From Bryum argenteum (taxonomy: Eukaryota; Streptophyta; Bryopsida; Bryales; Bryaceae), in NCBI GenBank assembly GCA_037043015.1, contig CM073330.1, positions 5,109,263-5,173,262 on the forward strand: 64,000 nt of DNA, read 5' to 3'. The translations under genes were made by a program, and so were the position numbers. Position 1 is the stretch's first letter; each line of letters opens with the position of its first letter. This document shows positions 11,204-24,500 of the stretch, one piece after another. Below the pieces are notes generated by a model. It had not been told where the DNA came from and did no database searches. It saw only the letters and a program-made list of their open reading frames with translations.

Positions 11204-11563
11204 GGCACTACAAGCCTTGGCTTGGTGGTTGGGGCTCATGGCTCCCAACGGGGAGGTCGTGGGTTCTAATCCCCATGTCACCATGGTGGTCACCACTATT
11301 GTCCACCCAACTATTGTGGGGGGTCCTTGGACCTTGTTGTATGGGTACCTCAAATCCCTTTGGGGGATACTATGTCAAGTATCTTCAAGGCACTAGTAAC
11401 TAGCTAGAAACTAGTGTAGTTATAGTGTTCACTCTCGAGAGGGGGAAAGTAATATTGTTCCAATTTCTCCTTGTCCAGTGGCCATGGGGATATTAGCATT
11501 ACGAACGGACACTTCATTCAAGCCGGCCCCTTAGAAAGGGACCGGAGTTTCTATCTATCTTAG
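11204..11563 (+). mobile_element. SINE, tRNA-headed, about 360 bases (copy 1, longest)
   Basis: The 5' part contains a pol III box A-like segment (TGGCTTGGTGGTTGGGG, 11218-11234) and a box B (GGTTCTAATCC, 11262-11272) at tRNA-like spacing. The body ends GGCCCCTTAGAAAGGGACCGG and then CTATCTATCT, a short simple-repeat tail. AAAGTTCA at 11196-11203 and again at 11564-11571 is the likely target duplication. Partial relatives lie at 29807, 50619 and 57869. Confidence 0.8.
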
Positions 11564-11571
11564 AAAGTTCA

Positions 11572-13732
11572 CATTGAGTGGGCAAATCATTAGACTAGAG
11601 ACAAAAATTCCAAGTAAAGCTGTTGTAAGCAACTTGTAAGATTTCAATGAGAGAAATTGATGAGGCACGAGCAGATTGGTCTCCATTACTCAGTAGCTCG
11701 AACGTCCGCTGGGTTGGATGTGTCATTCCATCCCCTGTCCACATGAACAACACAGTCAATGCTTTCATGTACACTTTCAGATCTGCTCCATCACATACCA
11801 ACAACCGTCAAATGTGCCTTTCTTTTTATGCAAGATACAATTTTTTTGAATTTTGATAAGTATGTTACTGTATGATCCAGTATCTAACTTGTACATGAAC
11901 ATGCGCAGTAATTCTTAGGTTCAAAATTTTTCACCATTTGTGAGATGGTAACGTTCAAAATTGGATTTTTTTAACAGTTTTTTCCATGGTGTAGAATGGT
12001 AGAGGAAAGTTTTGGGGGACCAAGAAAACCCTTTTTTATAAGGAAATATGACATGAGGCTCTTCAAATGCTCTTTTTCCTAGGTGAGTAAGGAGTATGTC
12101 TATGTAATTTTTGACCCTCATAGGTTTTATAAAACTTGAAGAAATGCTTCATCTTTCACATGGAGGTATGCTCAAATTCCAATACAAAGGCCTTATTATA
12201 TCAATCAAAAAATTTATGGATTGAAAATCCCAACGGTGAGATCATGCTTTACTACCTTTTCAACAAAACTTGAAAAAAAGTAAAATCTCAACCTTTGGTG
12301 AAATTTGAAATTTGCTGTGTTTTAATCAATTATGGGCCGATCTTTAAAATAAATGAGCATGTACCATAATTTGGGCAGAATCCAAATAGTGTTTCAACCT
12401 TGAAAATCTCCTAAAGTACGAAGAATTTGGACTTTTCAAAAAGCTATGGAAAAGTTCTAGAACTTGCAAAAGGCTTCAACTTCATGCAATCTAAAATAGT
12501 AAGCCAGAGGCTGACCAAAGTCCAATCAACCCGATTTGGGCCTCACTCGCTTTAGGAGTTAAGCACTTGTCACGATCGGGCGTCGAAATTGTTGAACTTG
12601 TCACTACGTAAACATGGCGAGAAAACTGGGACTAGCCGCACATCGACTAGGCCACTCCCAGCAAAGTAAAGCAAGGCCTGTGTGACAAGCTAGAGTAGGA
12701 CCGATCCGTATACACAAGGGGCCTCTATAATCCTCCAAACATAGCAGCTTTTATCTTCTGTAGTTCCCCAAATTTGACGATCGATTGTTCAAAATTGTTG
12801 CAGGACTCATGACTTCATCCTCCAGACACTCAATGAGCAACAATCACAAGCCCAGAAAGCTACCATTCTCAAACCTCTTCTGCGAAACTACACTCCGACG
12901 GAGGGTTCTACGCTCAACTTTCTCCGATATACGATTGCGATGGACTTACTTCAAATAGATTATGATAATAAAGACCTCGTGCAAACTTTCCCAAAAACAC
13001 GATCTCGGAAGCACAACAATCATACATTCACCTAGAGAATGATGACACGAATTGCCCAGTCTTCCAGGTATATGTGCACAATAATCATGATGTTGCGACT
13101 CTACTGCACCTCTGAGCTAATACGAGCCTACCGGTATCTGGTGGTCAGAGTGCTGCAGGATTTTGAAATTGAATCAGAATTGTCCTATATACCTGACTTC
13201 TTGTACCCCACGTTTTTGTCACCTGAAGATACTCGAGGGGGTCTATAAATAACGCACAATAAGCCTTCTTCTCCAGAAGAACATTCATTCTGGAGTCGCC
13301 TGCACAAGGGTCACTATTGTCATTGACTCTAAACTACTGACACACTGTCACGCCCATGCTTATACAAAAGTAGATATAAAGTGGGATCCATCAATTTTAT
13401 TGCTAATAACTACATGTGAATAAAAAAAGGATTAAAAAAATAAAAATCATTCCCTACTGTGCCTACAGTACAGATCAAAAGCTGCTTGCATGACCCAACC
13501 AAGAGCATGCTAGCGTCATCTGCTAGCACAGGTGTCGGAAACAAAACCTCCCCTACCTCTGTACCATAGATACAAAATAACCTGTCCCTCCCAGAAAAGA
13601 AACAAGCAGTGCACAGCTTTCCCCGCCCCCAAAACAAGCTCCTTGATACTCATACACATTGAGCAGGCTTGAAGTTGTTGCTCTTGCTCTGCCATCTAAA
13701 TCTGCTGTTACGTTTACCTTGTTGGTTTTAGC
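11572..13732. other. Mostly gene-free stretch with two weak coding-like patches
   Basis: A minus-strand frame at 11595-11804 and a plus-strand frame around 12790-13025 (containing NEQQSQAQKATILKPLLRNY) look more protein-like than the background, but I find no start, splice context or family for either. The segment 13260-13732 is probably the 3' UTR of the VAP gene. Confidence 0.35.
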
Positions 13733-15457
13733 TTAACCTCCGAGGAGGTAGCCTACCAACATACCCAACAGGCCAACGAGTATTACAAACAAAAATGAAA
13801 ACCCTGTCTGCATCTTCTGGATGTCTTTCGATGAGGTTTCAATCCCGCCGGATCTCAAGCTCCCGTTCTTATACGATTGCTGGTGACAGGAAACCACAAC
13901 GAGTTTGAGTAAGATGATCGGATAACCAACCGTATATTCACTCAACGATCGAATGTTCAGAATTCTGTACTGACCAACTCTTGCTGGAGGTTTCGGCTTG
14001 CTTGTACAGCCTGATTCCGCTCCTCCGTCAGAGCACTCAGAGCGGCCTTTGCCTGTTGAACAATCACGTTATGACGTCATAAGTAGTCCATGTCTACGAG
14101 GTGTCCATGTTCTACTCCTGATGAACGAGCTATACATGGAGGATTTCCAGGAAGTAATAGCCTACCTCGTTCAACTTAAACTTCCATTCGCTTTCCGTCT
14201 TTGCAGTCGTTTGCTACACGAGATAAAAAATGAGTCAGCTCATCTCTTCGAAAACTTACGATGGAATAAAATGAGAAAAGGAGAAAGTAGAGGGGAAAAT
14301 AGAGATTCGCTTACCGGATCCAGGAGTATATGGGATCGCTCTCCGTTATCTACCAGAGGAGTGGAAGCCTTGGGTGAGTTACCCTCCTCTTCGTTGGATT
14401 CCGTGATTGGTGATGGTGGTTGCGGTGGTGAAACATACACCACTTTCAACTTCGCCTCGTGCACGTCCTTTCCCTCTTCTTTGTTGAACTGCAATTATTT
14501 CCAAGTCGTTCTCCGAAAGTCAATATCGACCAACACATTAAGAATTGTGCGTAGTGACGGTTGGGGTCAGAGCGGCTTTTATGAAAGTCAGCGATGTCTG
14601 ATCAAAATGAAGAATGAGCAACCCTTGGAATAAGAAAGAGTGATCATACCATTTCTTGAGAGACATCCGTGGTCGAGGACGCAATCACACTCTGGACAAG
14701 AAACTTATCCTTGCATTGCATGTCTGGGGGTGCTTCCCTCTGAGCTTGCATGGTAACTGCACACATGAAATTCATTCGATGTTAGTGGCGACAGCTCTAC
14801 TGAAGAAATGAAGTATAAGAACCTATCGCTCACATATGACATCACATTACGCATTTTTGTTCGTTCCAATAAATAAGAAGGAAATAACTTTGTCTCTCAC
14901 CGGTGACTTCAGCACTGCTGTGCGGTTGGACGATGCCGGTATTCGGTCGCACACAGTACTTCTTCGGTGAAGTCGTCTTGACCTACAATTTGAATGAAAA
15001 CGAAACTTTTAGAGAATAATGCCAAGCCACATAGAACTAACCTCACGATACAATAAGCTAACAACAGGATCCACAACAGGTGCTGCAATTAAAAAGCCGA
15101 AAATTACGGACGATCTAAAACCCTTCATCTTCTGCTCGTTTAAGGTTTTGAGATAGTACTCCTTCAGAAATGACATACAACACATGGTGAAACTACCAGA
15201 AGTGTTCCATAAATGAAGATGGCGAAGAGGCGTGTTGATTATACGTTTGAACCAGTTGAAAGGTACTCACCTTGAAGGCCACATAATTATCAGTAGAGTT
15301 GACGAGCCGAAGTGACGATGATATCTGCTTCTTCAACTCAACTGCGAGACAGATACAAAGACGATAATCGTCAGCAAAACATCATAGTCGATAGAAACAA
15401 AGCATTAAACACCTACTTTTGATTATTAGCGATTCCTCCGCGAAAATTCGTATGTAG
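13733..15457 (-). CDS. VAP27: VAP27-type vesicle-associated membrane protein-associated protein (5' exon unresolved)
   Basis: Seven exons join in consistent phase: 15417-15457, 15271-15341, 14901-14982, 14650-14756, 14315-14488, 13975-14052 and 13733-13879. The product has an MSP domain with the FFAT-binding surface block TTSPKKYCVRPNTGIVQPHS and QREAPPDMQCKDKFLVQS, then an acidic Ser/Pro linker, a coiled coil (LTEERNQAVQASRNLQQEL), and a C-terminal membrane anchor (FLFVILVGLLGMLVGYLLGG). VAPs anchor in the ER membrane and recruit FFAT-motif proteins at contact sites. The exon at 15417 begins with the last base of a split codon, so at least one upstream exon with the ATG is missing from my model. 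The segment YIRIFAEESLIIK differs from the usual LLxIEPxELxFPFELKK text. Confidence 0.9.
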
Positions 15458-18400
15458 CTAAGAGAATGTGTTAGTCAATTTTGTACAAACACTTCGAACC
15501 CTAGGTCTTGTAAGCTAAATCATAAGATACACGTCCAACTCCAAGCGACAGTCCATTGTCGCTGCACAAAGCTGATGATCAGCCAGAACTAGAACGATGA
15601 ACCATATTGGGGAAGTGCTTCCTGGAACACTTCAAAAATTCTTGTACGAGTACGATAATCTCAATCCACAGTGAAATTGGAGCTATCCCACTACCGCTGG
15701 CAGCTAATTAAACGTTAAATTGGCAGGTGCAGACCAACACACGGCCATCTATTCAGATGAATGTCTACCGTACCGTTGCCGCCACTAATTTAGGGAAAGT
15801 AACCTCTCAAACCACAAAAAGAGGATGAGTGATGACATACAGGGAAACTTAAGCTCCCCAGGCTGGATAGTGAGTAGTTCGGCGGGCATGGCTGCTCCCT
15901 CTTACTCCACGTATTTTTAATTCCAATCAACAGAGTACGCGATGAGAACACCTTCCTCCAAAGAAAACCACTGCACAAACAAACAACTTTCACGCTAAAT
16001 AAAATTTTCAAATCTTCAAGCACTTGATACAAAAACGAAAAAAAGAAAACGCAAGCTCCACTTCCATCTCCCCTAAAAACAGATTGCTGAGTAAACACTC
16101 AAGCAAATCAAACGCAGATCAACAAACCGACAGCTCATAAGCGCAACAATCACTCATCCCCGCCCACTAAAGCAAAAATAGAGGAAATCAACAGCACTGC
16201 TAAAGCCACAGCTAGGGTATAAACATAAGCTTCAGAAACGAATCGGATATCACTTTCGTACCAGTCTTACACTTAGAAACCAGAACACGGAAGCTACTAA
16301 AGCGCATGCGGTGGCGGAATCGCTAACCCGAGGGTTTCACAAAACCATGCGTAAAATACTCGTAAGTGGCTCAAAACGGGCGCCGCGGGTGTCTAAAAAA
16401 GCGCAAAACATGGAAGAAGAAGGTGAGCGAGGGTACCTTCGAAGCGCAAGTGCAGATCGGCAACAAAGTGAAAGAAACAACGCCCTCCGAACAAGAGGTG
16501 GAAGGAGCTAGAAGCGCGTGCGACAGGGTGCCATCAAGGTGGGAGGGAGGTGGGACGCGAGCTACTACCGGACCCTGTTGCCGTGGGCCCCCCCGTGTGA
16601 AAAGGGACGTAGCTTCGGGAGGGGAATCGTTCGCGGGCCGAGTTCTCCTTGAGACCCGGCCCGGGTTATTTTAAGCCCTTGCTCGCGTTGCCCGTTTTGA
16701 AAATTTTGAGTGCCCTGCCCGCTTCGAAATTCGGGCAGCCCTGCCCATCCTTTTTATGGGCTCCATTGGCCCCAGCCTGCCTGGCCTTATGGGGCAGTAC
16801 CAATTCTGCATTGATGGATATATTATTTTTATAATTCAAAAGGTGCTTTCTTAGCAGACTTTATTTTTACTGTTTATTTCTATCTGTTATGTTATCAAAT
16901 AGTAATACCCAATGACCCATGCTTTCCATTCTAGCTGCCCGCAGCAGGAAATATTTGAAAATTCAAACTTTATGCAAATTAGAAGAGATGACAATTTAGT
17001 ATTTTTCTTCTTCTTCTTTTTTGACATTGGGAAATGGAAATCAGGACATCGAATAGTTTTATGAAGTATGATTTATTATGGAATGGCTTTGATAATTTGG
17101 AGGTGTTCTTTAAAAGATATGAAATGTTTATAGAAAATTGGATGGACTGGTGGTTCTCAAGGTTGCAAATTAGGGCAAATTCTTTAGAAGGAGGAGCATC
17201 ACCTATTTTAATTTTTGCAAAAACATATAGAATGAAACCTATTTTATTTTTTGCAAAAACATATAGAATGAATTGTACCTACGTATTCCTATTAATGAGG
17301 AGTAAGAAGTGATTCTACATGTCAAGACTGAGTTAAGTTACCACTATTGGTGGAATGAAAATATTACGGGAAGGTTTGAGGAAATAATTTATAATTTTTC
17401 TTATGAACAAAACCCTTTCGGAGAGTATGTCAAAAAGGTTCCTTGTGATTGCACCTCATCTCATTGGCTTTCTAAGTTGTAAGCATTGAAAATGAGAGAC
17501 TTTGTGTGAAGATACCCTTGAGAGGAAATATAGTATATGATAACCAAATGATGGCTAGAATGAAGTTATTCTAAAAGTGATCAATTTGAGGATCACATGC
17601 AAATGATTGTAAATGTTGCATGTTGATACTTATATTCGGTACAGAAATCAAAACCCAAAACTATGTCATGCATCTATTAAAATTGTTGAACATTTCCAAT
17701 ATAAGAAAGTCAACCATTTGAGATCCGAAACTGATTGCAAAAAAGACACCATTTTCCCCTTAAAACAGGGTAAGCGTTCGTAGCATCTACCAAGGAGGGT
17801 GGGGGAGGGGTAAAGAGCCCCCTAATTTTTTGATGTATAGACATTAATGCCAAGAAGTAGGCTTCCATAGGTAATTTGGGGTCGCAGACCTCAAATTTGA
17901 ATTCAAAATTATCAAATACGGCCTTGGGAGGTCCCCATGGATTCTAGGGTGCCTCCTTGGTAGCTGCTACGAACCATTGCCCCTTAAAACATGTCAAGAT
18001 GTACGAACTTTTGTACTTTGTGATGAATTTCAGATCATTTGAATATGTGTTTTTATTTTTGTATATTTGTGCACTCATTGAGGTTTGAATTTGACTGAAC
18101 ATATTATATCTTAGATGGGGTCATATCAACTTTATAGGATCAAGTGCCTCTCATTAGGTTTTATTGTCACCATCAGAATGGTGCACTGGCGATGCAATTA
18201 TTGTTCATCAAATCTTGTACCTTATTCATTAAGGTTATGTACTCATGTACTCTAGTTGTTCAAAGTCAAGACTTTTCAAACCATTAAAGCAATGCCCCAC
18301 TTACATATGTACTTTTTGATATGAGAATTTTGATATGAGAAGATAACTCATCGATACATTGGATTCAAGACGGCAATTCTAAGAACATGAATTCTCGAAA

Positions 18401-18583
18401 AGAGAGATTTCGAAATTTGAAACCGCATCGATTTGAAAAATCCCCCATATCATCAATATGTACAAACGGTGACCATTATAAATTTAGCTACAACACAGAC
18501 TTGAAAGACCACAACAAAGAAGAATTCTACTCAAATGTGAAGACTCAAATGTCAAACTTCAACAAGCCCCGCAAAACCCTAAA
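15458..18583. other. VAP upstream region and intergenic stretch
   Basis: The missing VAP first exon and promoter should lie between 15458 and about 16400. A GC-rich patch at 16490-16780 contains repeated GCCC and GGGC words (CCTGCCCGCTTCGAAATTCGGG) and may be a diverged repeat. From 16850 to 18583 the DNA is AT-rich with no gene. A direct duplication of TTTTTGCAAAAACATATAGAATGA-like text lies at 17212-17271. Confidence 0.4.
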
Positions 18584-21500
18584 TCAAAACTGCTGATCTA
18601 GCTTGTGCAAAGAAGATTCCAGAACTGCAATACTTTGAGGACATTCATAGCGCATGTAGAAGACGGGGCAATCAGAGTTTGTACAAAGAACAGACTGAAA
18701 ATGCCCACCGGAATGGCACCGAGAACATTCCGCATGAGCTCCATCCAGCTTCACCTCCTGCTCAGCCATGTCGTAGAATGTCGTGGTTGCTGCTTTCTGC
18801 GCATGGCCTGCCAGGATACAGTCTTCACATAAAGCCCCTTGCCCGTTCTCTAACGGTTTCCTGCACAAAATAACACCACACTAAGTCCTAAATCACGACT
18901 ATGATAAGAAGTGGATGTCTGTTTTTGAATGAATCCCTCTAACCTGCAAGTGAGGCAGTGTGCCTTGGGCCGAAAAAAGTTGCTCACTAAACCCTGTGTC
19001 CGGTTCGGTGCTCCCATGTATGCCGATGGAGGAGCGATAGTGTGGCTACCAGTGAATAATTCTCTCAATGTTGAAACATCCGTAACAAACTCCAGTATCT
19101 GTTTCATTCAACAAAAGCCCGATCACATCTATATGCGAGAAACGACCTTCAATGAAAAGTGAAGCCTACTTCAAATGTTAAAAGGGAAGTTCGAGTGAGA
19201 GAAGAGACGAGGTGGCACGAACTGATTCAAGAGGCTTTCGTAGCTTGTTTTCCAAATACACGTGTGTGTTCACTGGAACGCCTCCGAGAAGAGCCTCGAT
19301 TGGATCTTCCGCCATGTCATCCTGCTAGCAAGAGTGAGGTCGTGCAGTCTTTATTGTTGCAATCACAAAATAAGACACGAAAAATGACATCTATCAAGTC
19401 TTGAGTACAGGAGGGGTCGTTAATAAGTTTGGTTGTATTCAATTGGATGCGCGAACTGGGTGAGGGTCGGTCGAGTTACCTGAAGCTTGTTTGAATTGGC
19501 CATGAGGATATAAGGAACTCTCTCTCCGATATGAAACTGCCGATCTGGATCCTTGCGTTTCAACCTCACAGAAAGAGCTACATGGGGACCTCGCCCTTCT
19601 TCAGCAGTCGATGCCCCCCCTTGCTTCTGGGAGCCTTTGGCCACTGCAGCCAGCTTTGTAATATCATGATCATCCACACGCCAGAGACCCTGCATTCAAC
19701 ATAGCTAATGAGCTGAATAGGCATAGATTGAAATCAATTGACTAAAAGGTGAGCAAGGTTGATAAAAGGTTATTCCAGGGTAAAGCAGTCAAAAAAGCAC
19801 CCTCTAATGAAACAAGAGTAAATTTCCTTCATGCACGACAACAATGAATGCAATGACCTTACCCCCGTCATTATATACTCATATAGGCTCCACTTGCCTG
19901 ACACCACCAGTCGTATGGAGTTCTTGCAGCTCTCCAAAGCTTGAGATACGTCATTTTCTATGAGAATGTCATAAAGTGCCTGTTTGCAGATTTTTCGAAC
20001 AAATCTGGGTACATCTCTCCTCTCAACTTCAATGCCTTTCACAAATAATGTTCCCTGCCCTTTGCTTGCTTGGCTGCTGGTGTACTGCTTTCCAGCGTAT
20101 CTATTCACCTGCTCGGAATTCAACTGTTAACAAAGGTGGAGCAGGCAAACCTTAAAAAAAAAACAAGAAGAAATACACCTTGAATAAAAGGTCTAAGAGT
20201 GTAGAAATCTGACCTGAAGAAGGAGAAAAGGGCAAAGAACCTGCAAAAATCAACCTGTTCAGAAGCTAACCAGAAGCCAATTCCAGTAGGACCAGACCAA
20301 ATATGAGTGTTGTGAGTATATTTAAATTACCCTTTCAAACTTGAGGACAATGGGAGAGGGAAAGGCTTGAGAGACGATCTCCGCGGCTTGTGTGCCCAGT
20401 TTGATAGCGTCGTCAACCGTAGCATCTTTGAAGCGAACAAAAACACTGTCGGTCTGCGCATAAATGACCTGAGCCGTTTCAGAGATACTGCCTACAAGCT
20501 CACAAGCCTGCTTACATGTAGCCGCCCCCCAGCTGCAAAATTTGAGTACAAGTAAGACATTGAATAGAAGCAGTCAAAGAAGCCCCCAGACTTTGGACAC
20601 GCTGAGGAATTCACACCCTATGTCATAGAGGGACTTCCAGAAAGTGGTTCAAACCTGCACTCTTCCCTCAATACCACAACTCCTATATCTTAATAAGGTG
20701 GTGTGAGATATCAAAAGATCTCAACTGTCAGTACATTACCTCAAGCAAGTATCGGCTAACGGAAGTGCCTGCTGAGGTGATGCACCCGCACCTGTGAATC
20801 CATATAAAGCATTTGAGCAAAGCTGCATCCACAGATTTCATTTAGTGATCGCTGCTTGTTTGTATCTACTTCAGCCAAATGAGGGCATTTTCTCTAAAAT
20901 TGGTGATCAATGAAATAGATGATTACACCTTCAGCGCCTTCTGCCTCCCATCCAATACTGCATATTCTTCAGGAGTGATATTCTCCATAGCCATACGATC
21001 TCTAGCTTGTTTCCGCGCTGTGATCAAAGCACCTACGAAGAAAGTAAAGTTGTGAAAAGGCGTGCTAATAAACTTACCACTTAGTTACAAAACCTACTGC
21101 TTCATTCGAGTGAAAGTGAAAACCGGCAATCTTCGACGCACAAGAGAGTTGATAATGTCTGAGCTTGTTTCAGTCTATATACCAAAACGAGCTACTAGGG
21201 AATTGTCTCCTCAATATACTTTGGAATGAAGACTTAGATTGGAGAATTGAAGCTCATACCACAGATGCGGGGTAAGACACCTCGCCGTACCGATGCCACT
21301 ACAAATTGGGCACCAGTTGGGCTGAAATCCATCCGCCCACGAAGAAATGAAAAATAAGTAAATGCATCAGTCAATCAAGCATCATATGCGCAGGTGGTTA
21401 GGGGAGTCTCAGATTCTATCTCAAGTTAAGAAAATCTCCAAGCATGTAGTGTATACAGGTAGAAAATCTAGGCACTTGTGCAAACAACCAGATGCAGGGT

Positions 21501-24500
21501 TATCAAGACTAAAACAAAAAACAAGAGCAGACATTGTACATATCTACAAAAGATTCAAGAGAAGGGAATAACAGAATCCAGGGCCTACCTGGTTGTTAAC
21601 ATCTCAGCAGGCATCGCTTTTGCGTCTTCTGGATGTACCAACGTTGTGTAACACCTGACATCAATAAATAAACAGTATTCCTGGTTTATCGTTCAACCCC
21701 AGGTTTAAGGGAACGGCAAAAGAACTTACAGAGGGCCCAAATTTCAAGCAACATAGATAACATCTACAAAAACGAGTTATTCTCAGCTATGAGTCACCAT
21801 TGCATTCAAGTGCTCAAGACTTACAAGTTATGAGCCATGAATAATGATGGGTACAGCGAAGCAAAATCCAAGATTGCGATAGGATCCTGCATGCCAGACT
21901 CGGAGCTCATTAGTAAGAAAGTATACTGTAAGTACTCCAAGATCAATCACTCCACAGAATTCATCTGCTTCAACAACTAGATATGTTGCCAACAGAAAAA
22001 GTCTGTCGTTAGTGTTGTCATTGACAGCGGATCATCTGTATCAGTCAATTACCTGATAGAAGCCAGCAGTGTGATTGTCCTTCGGGTGCAACAGAAAGGG
22101 ACTCTCCGATAGTTGACCTGTGTCATGAAAGCCAGCAGACACAAACTTCTCAATCAACAGTGTCTTTTGATTGTGCAACTTATGCAGGTCGTCGGTTTCA
22201 GTATTAGTAACACCACAACGCTACCATGATAGTGAATTCAAATCAAAATCGTGCTATTCTTTACTTACATAAGGGTTCAGACTCAGGAAATGTTTACCAC
22301 AGTAACACCAAATCTACTGTAGTGAATAACTTGATACTGAAAAATTACTCACCGTTAAGAGTTGTTCCTCCTAGAAGCCAACCTTCTCTACGTGCACTTC
22401 GTAGGAGTAAACTCTGTAACCATGAGCATTGATAACGAAGTCAGGCTTACAAAGCACTAGGACCATGCATCAAGCAGAAGGTTTCTGAAGTGCAAGGTCG
22501 TGATTTGATAAATCGATCCACTTACTTGGACTCGCACCATTTGAGCTTTGTAGAGGACATCAGAAAGCGTCAATCCAGTAACTCTTGCCATCTCCATGGT
22601 CTCTGGAAGTGTTTGCAGCTTCTCCATAAGTTGAAGAGAAACCTGTAAAACATCTTGCGTCAGAAATAAATCACTGCTCACGATCATCTACTGCGTCACA
22701 GCCATGTGGTTTGTGAAGAACATCTATGAAACAAAGGGCTCGGAAGCCAGGAGATTCAGCTTATCAAGATCATGAAGGAAACAAACTGGAGCCAATATAG
22801 GTGATTAAATCCTCACCTCAGCTTCATGGAGTGAATATGCTATGAGTCGAGAAAGACCTCCATGCTTGCCTTGCCAAAGCTCTGACACAGCAGCAGTTGA
22901 AAGCACCTCTTTCGGAGTTCTTAGGAACACCTAACGCAAGACTATTAGCATACTCAGGTATGGAAGGTAAGCGACAAGCAACTGGATGAATAGAGTCTTG
23001 ACGAGTAGGAATGCAATATAAAGGAAGTCTGATTGTCTCTCACATCTCCATCAACCACAGCTCTGTAGCGTTCTGAAGAGGATTCCGTAGCGAAACCATA
23101 AGGGGTACTGACCCGCAAATAGCTTGTAAAAAGGAATATAGAACATGTTTCCATTTTCATTATTGGGCATGGAAACCAGCAAAGCGGACATCAATGATGA
23201 TAAGCAGACCAAAGACATGGACATACCAGAACCGTAAGAGAATGGCAAAAAGGAAGGTCACCTGAGAACATTCCCCTAGAGTGAAGGTGGAGAGGTTGAA
23301 CGACACCAGCACAACTCGAAGCATATCAATCACCAGTCTTCCCTCCACGTAGGCCCGAAAGACTTCCTGATTGGAAGTTGATGTCATACGAGCTTGCTGC
23401 CTTACCCAATGCTTTCCATAAGTCACAACTGATTTCACCTGCACGAAATTCACGGTCCATCATATGGTCAGCACACGCCCATATGATAACGCAATCCATA
23501 ACCTGCTCACTGGGAATGAAGATAGACCATACCTCACTTGTTTGGCCGTTCCGGCGACCAATATCAAAAGCTCCCAGCTTCAGAACCTTAAAACGTTCAG
23601 CTATATATCGCAAGCTCTCTTTCATTTGATAAACACAAACTACATCCGGATCGATCTCCCAGAAGAAGTACTCGCGCCATGCTGTCAGCATTGCTGACTC
23701 GGAGTCAAAATTGCGAACCTCAACTCCTGGTAAAGCTCCTTGGTGAGGACTCTTGCCATAAGTAAACACCACCTGTTTTGTCCTATCTTGAGGACCCCCA
23801 AAGCAAAGAATGTGCGATATCACAAGCACTGGGTCCCTTGATGGAATTGCCGAACCCCCGCCGATTAAACTGGTAAGGCCCTCAATGTCAGCAACATTGG
23901 CCTCCACATCTCCTCCGACTGCCCCACTAGTCTTCCCTTTCGTGCTTGGCTTGACAAGAGGCTCAGCTCTTCCTCGTCCTTTACCTCTACCTCTACCTCT
24001 ACCTCTACTTGTTACTACTTTGACTGGAGAAGTGCTGCTCTCAGGCAACACTCTTCCGCCACCAGAACACTGTACATGCAAGGCAACGATCCGTAATGGG
24101 GCAATAAGATTCCAAGAACCCTCGCCAGGAGTGGAAGGGCCGCTACTGCTTGAACCCCTTGACTTCGGTATACTCACGTGCCTTTTGAGCTCTGTGAAGT
24201 CGGGGAGATCGTCCTCGTCCGGAAGAGATGTATCACTTTGGTCATCCATGTCCAGAATGCTTTCTCTTCCCTGTAGCTTGCCGGATTCTTCTTCATTCGT
24301 ACCAGAGACGCTTGGTGCAGCTGCAGCTGATTCGGTAAACTCCATGTGACTTGTCGCATCCGGGGTCAATCCAATGACATTTTGCCACCGTGCAACAAGC
24401 TCTTTGGAGCACCTTGTCTTTTGCTGATCATGTAAAATTGGCTCAGCCTGCTTGATTTCCACCCAAGAGCCTCCTGCAATAGCTGTATCACAAAAGAAAC

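Noticed and set aside
16311-16834. Overlapping frames in the GC-rich patch as a gene or as the VAP first exon
   Set aside because: No homology, wrong strand for VAP, and the patch looks like repeated GCCC-type words.
23810-24349. 179-codon plus-strand frame
   Set aside because: Antisense shadow of the large polymerase exon.
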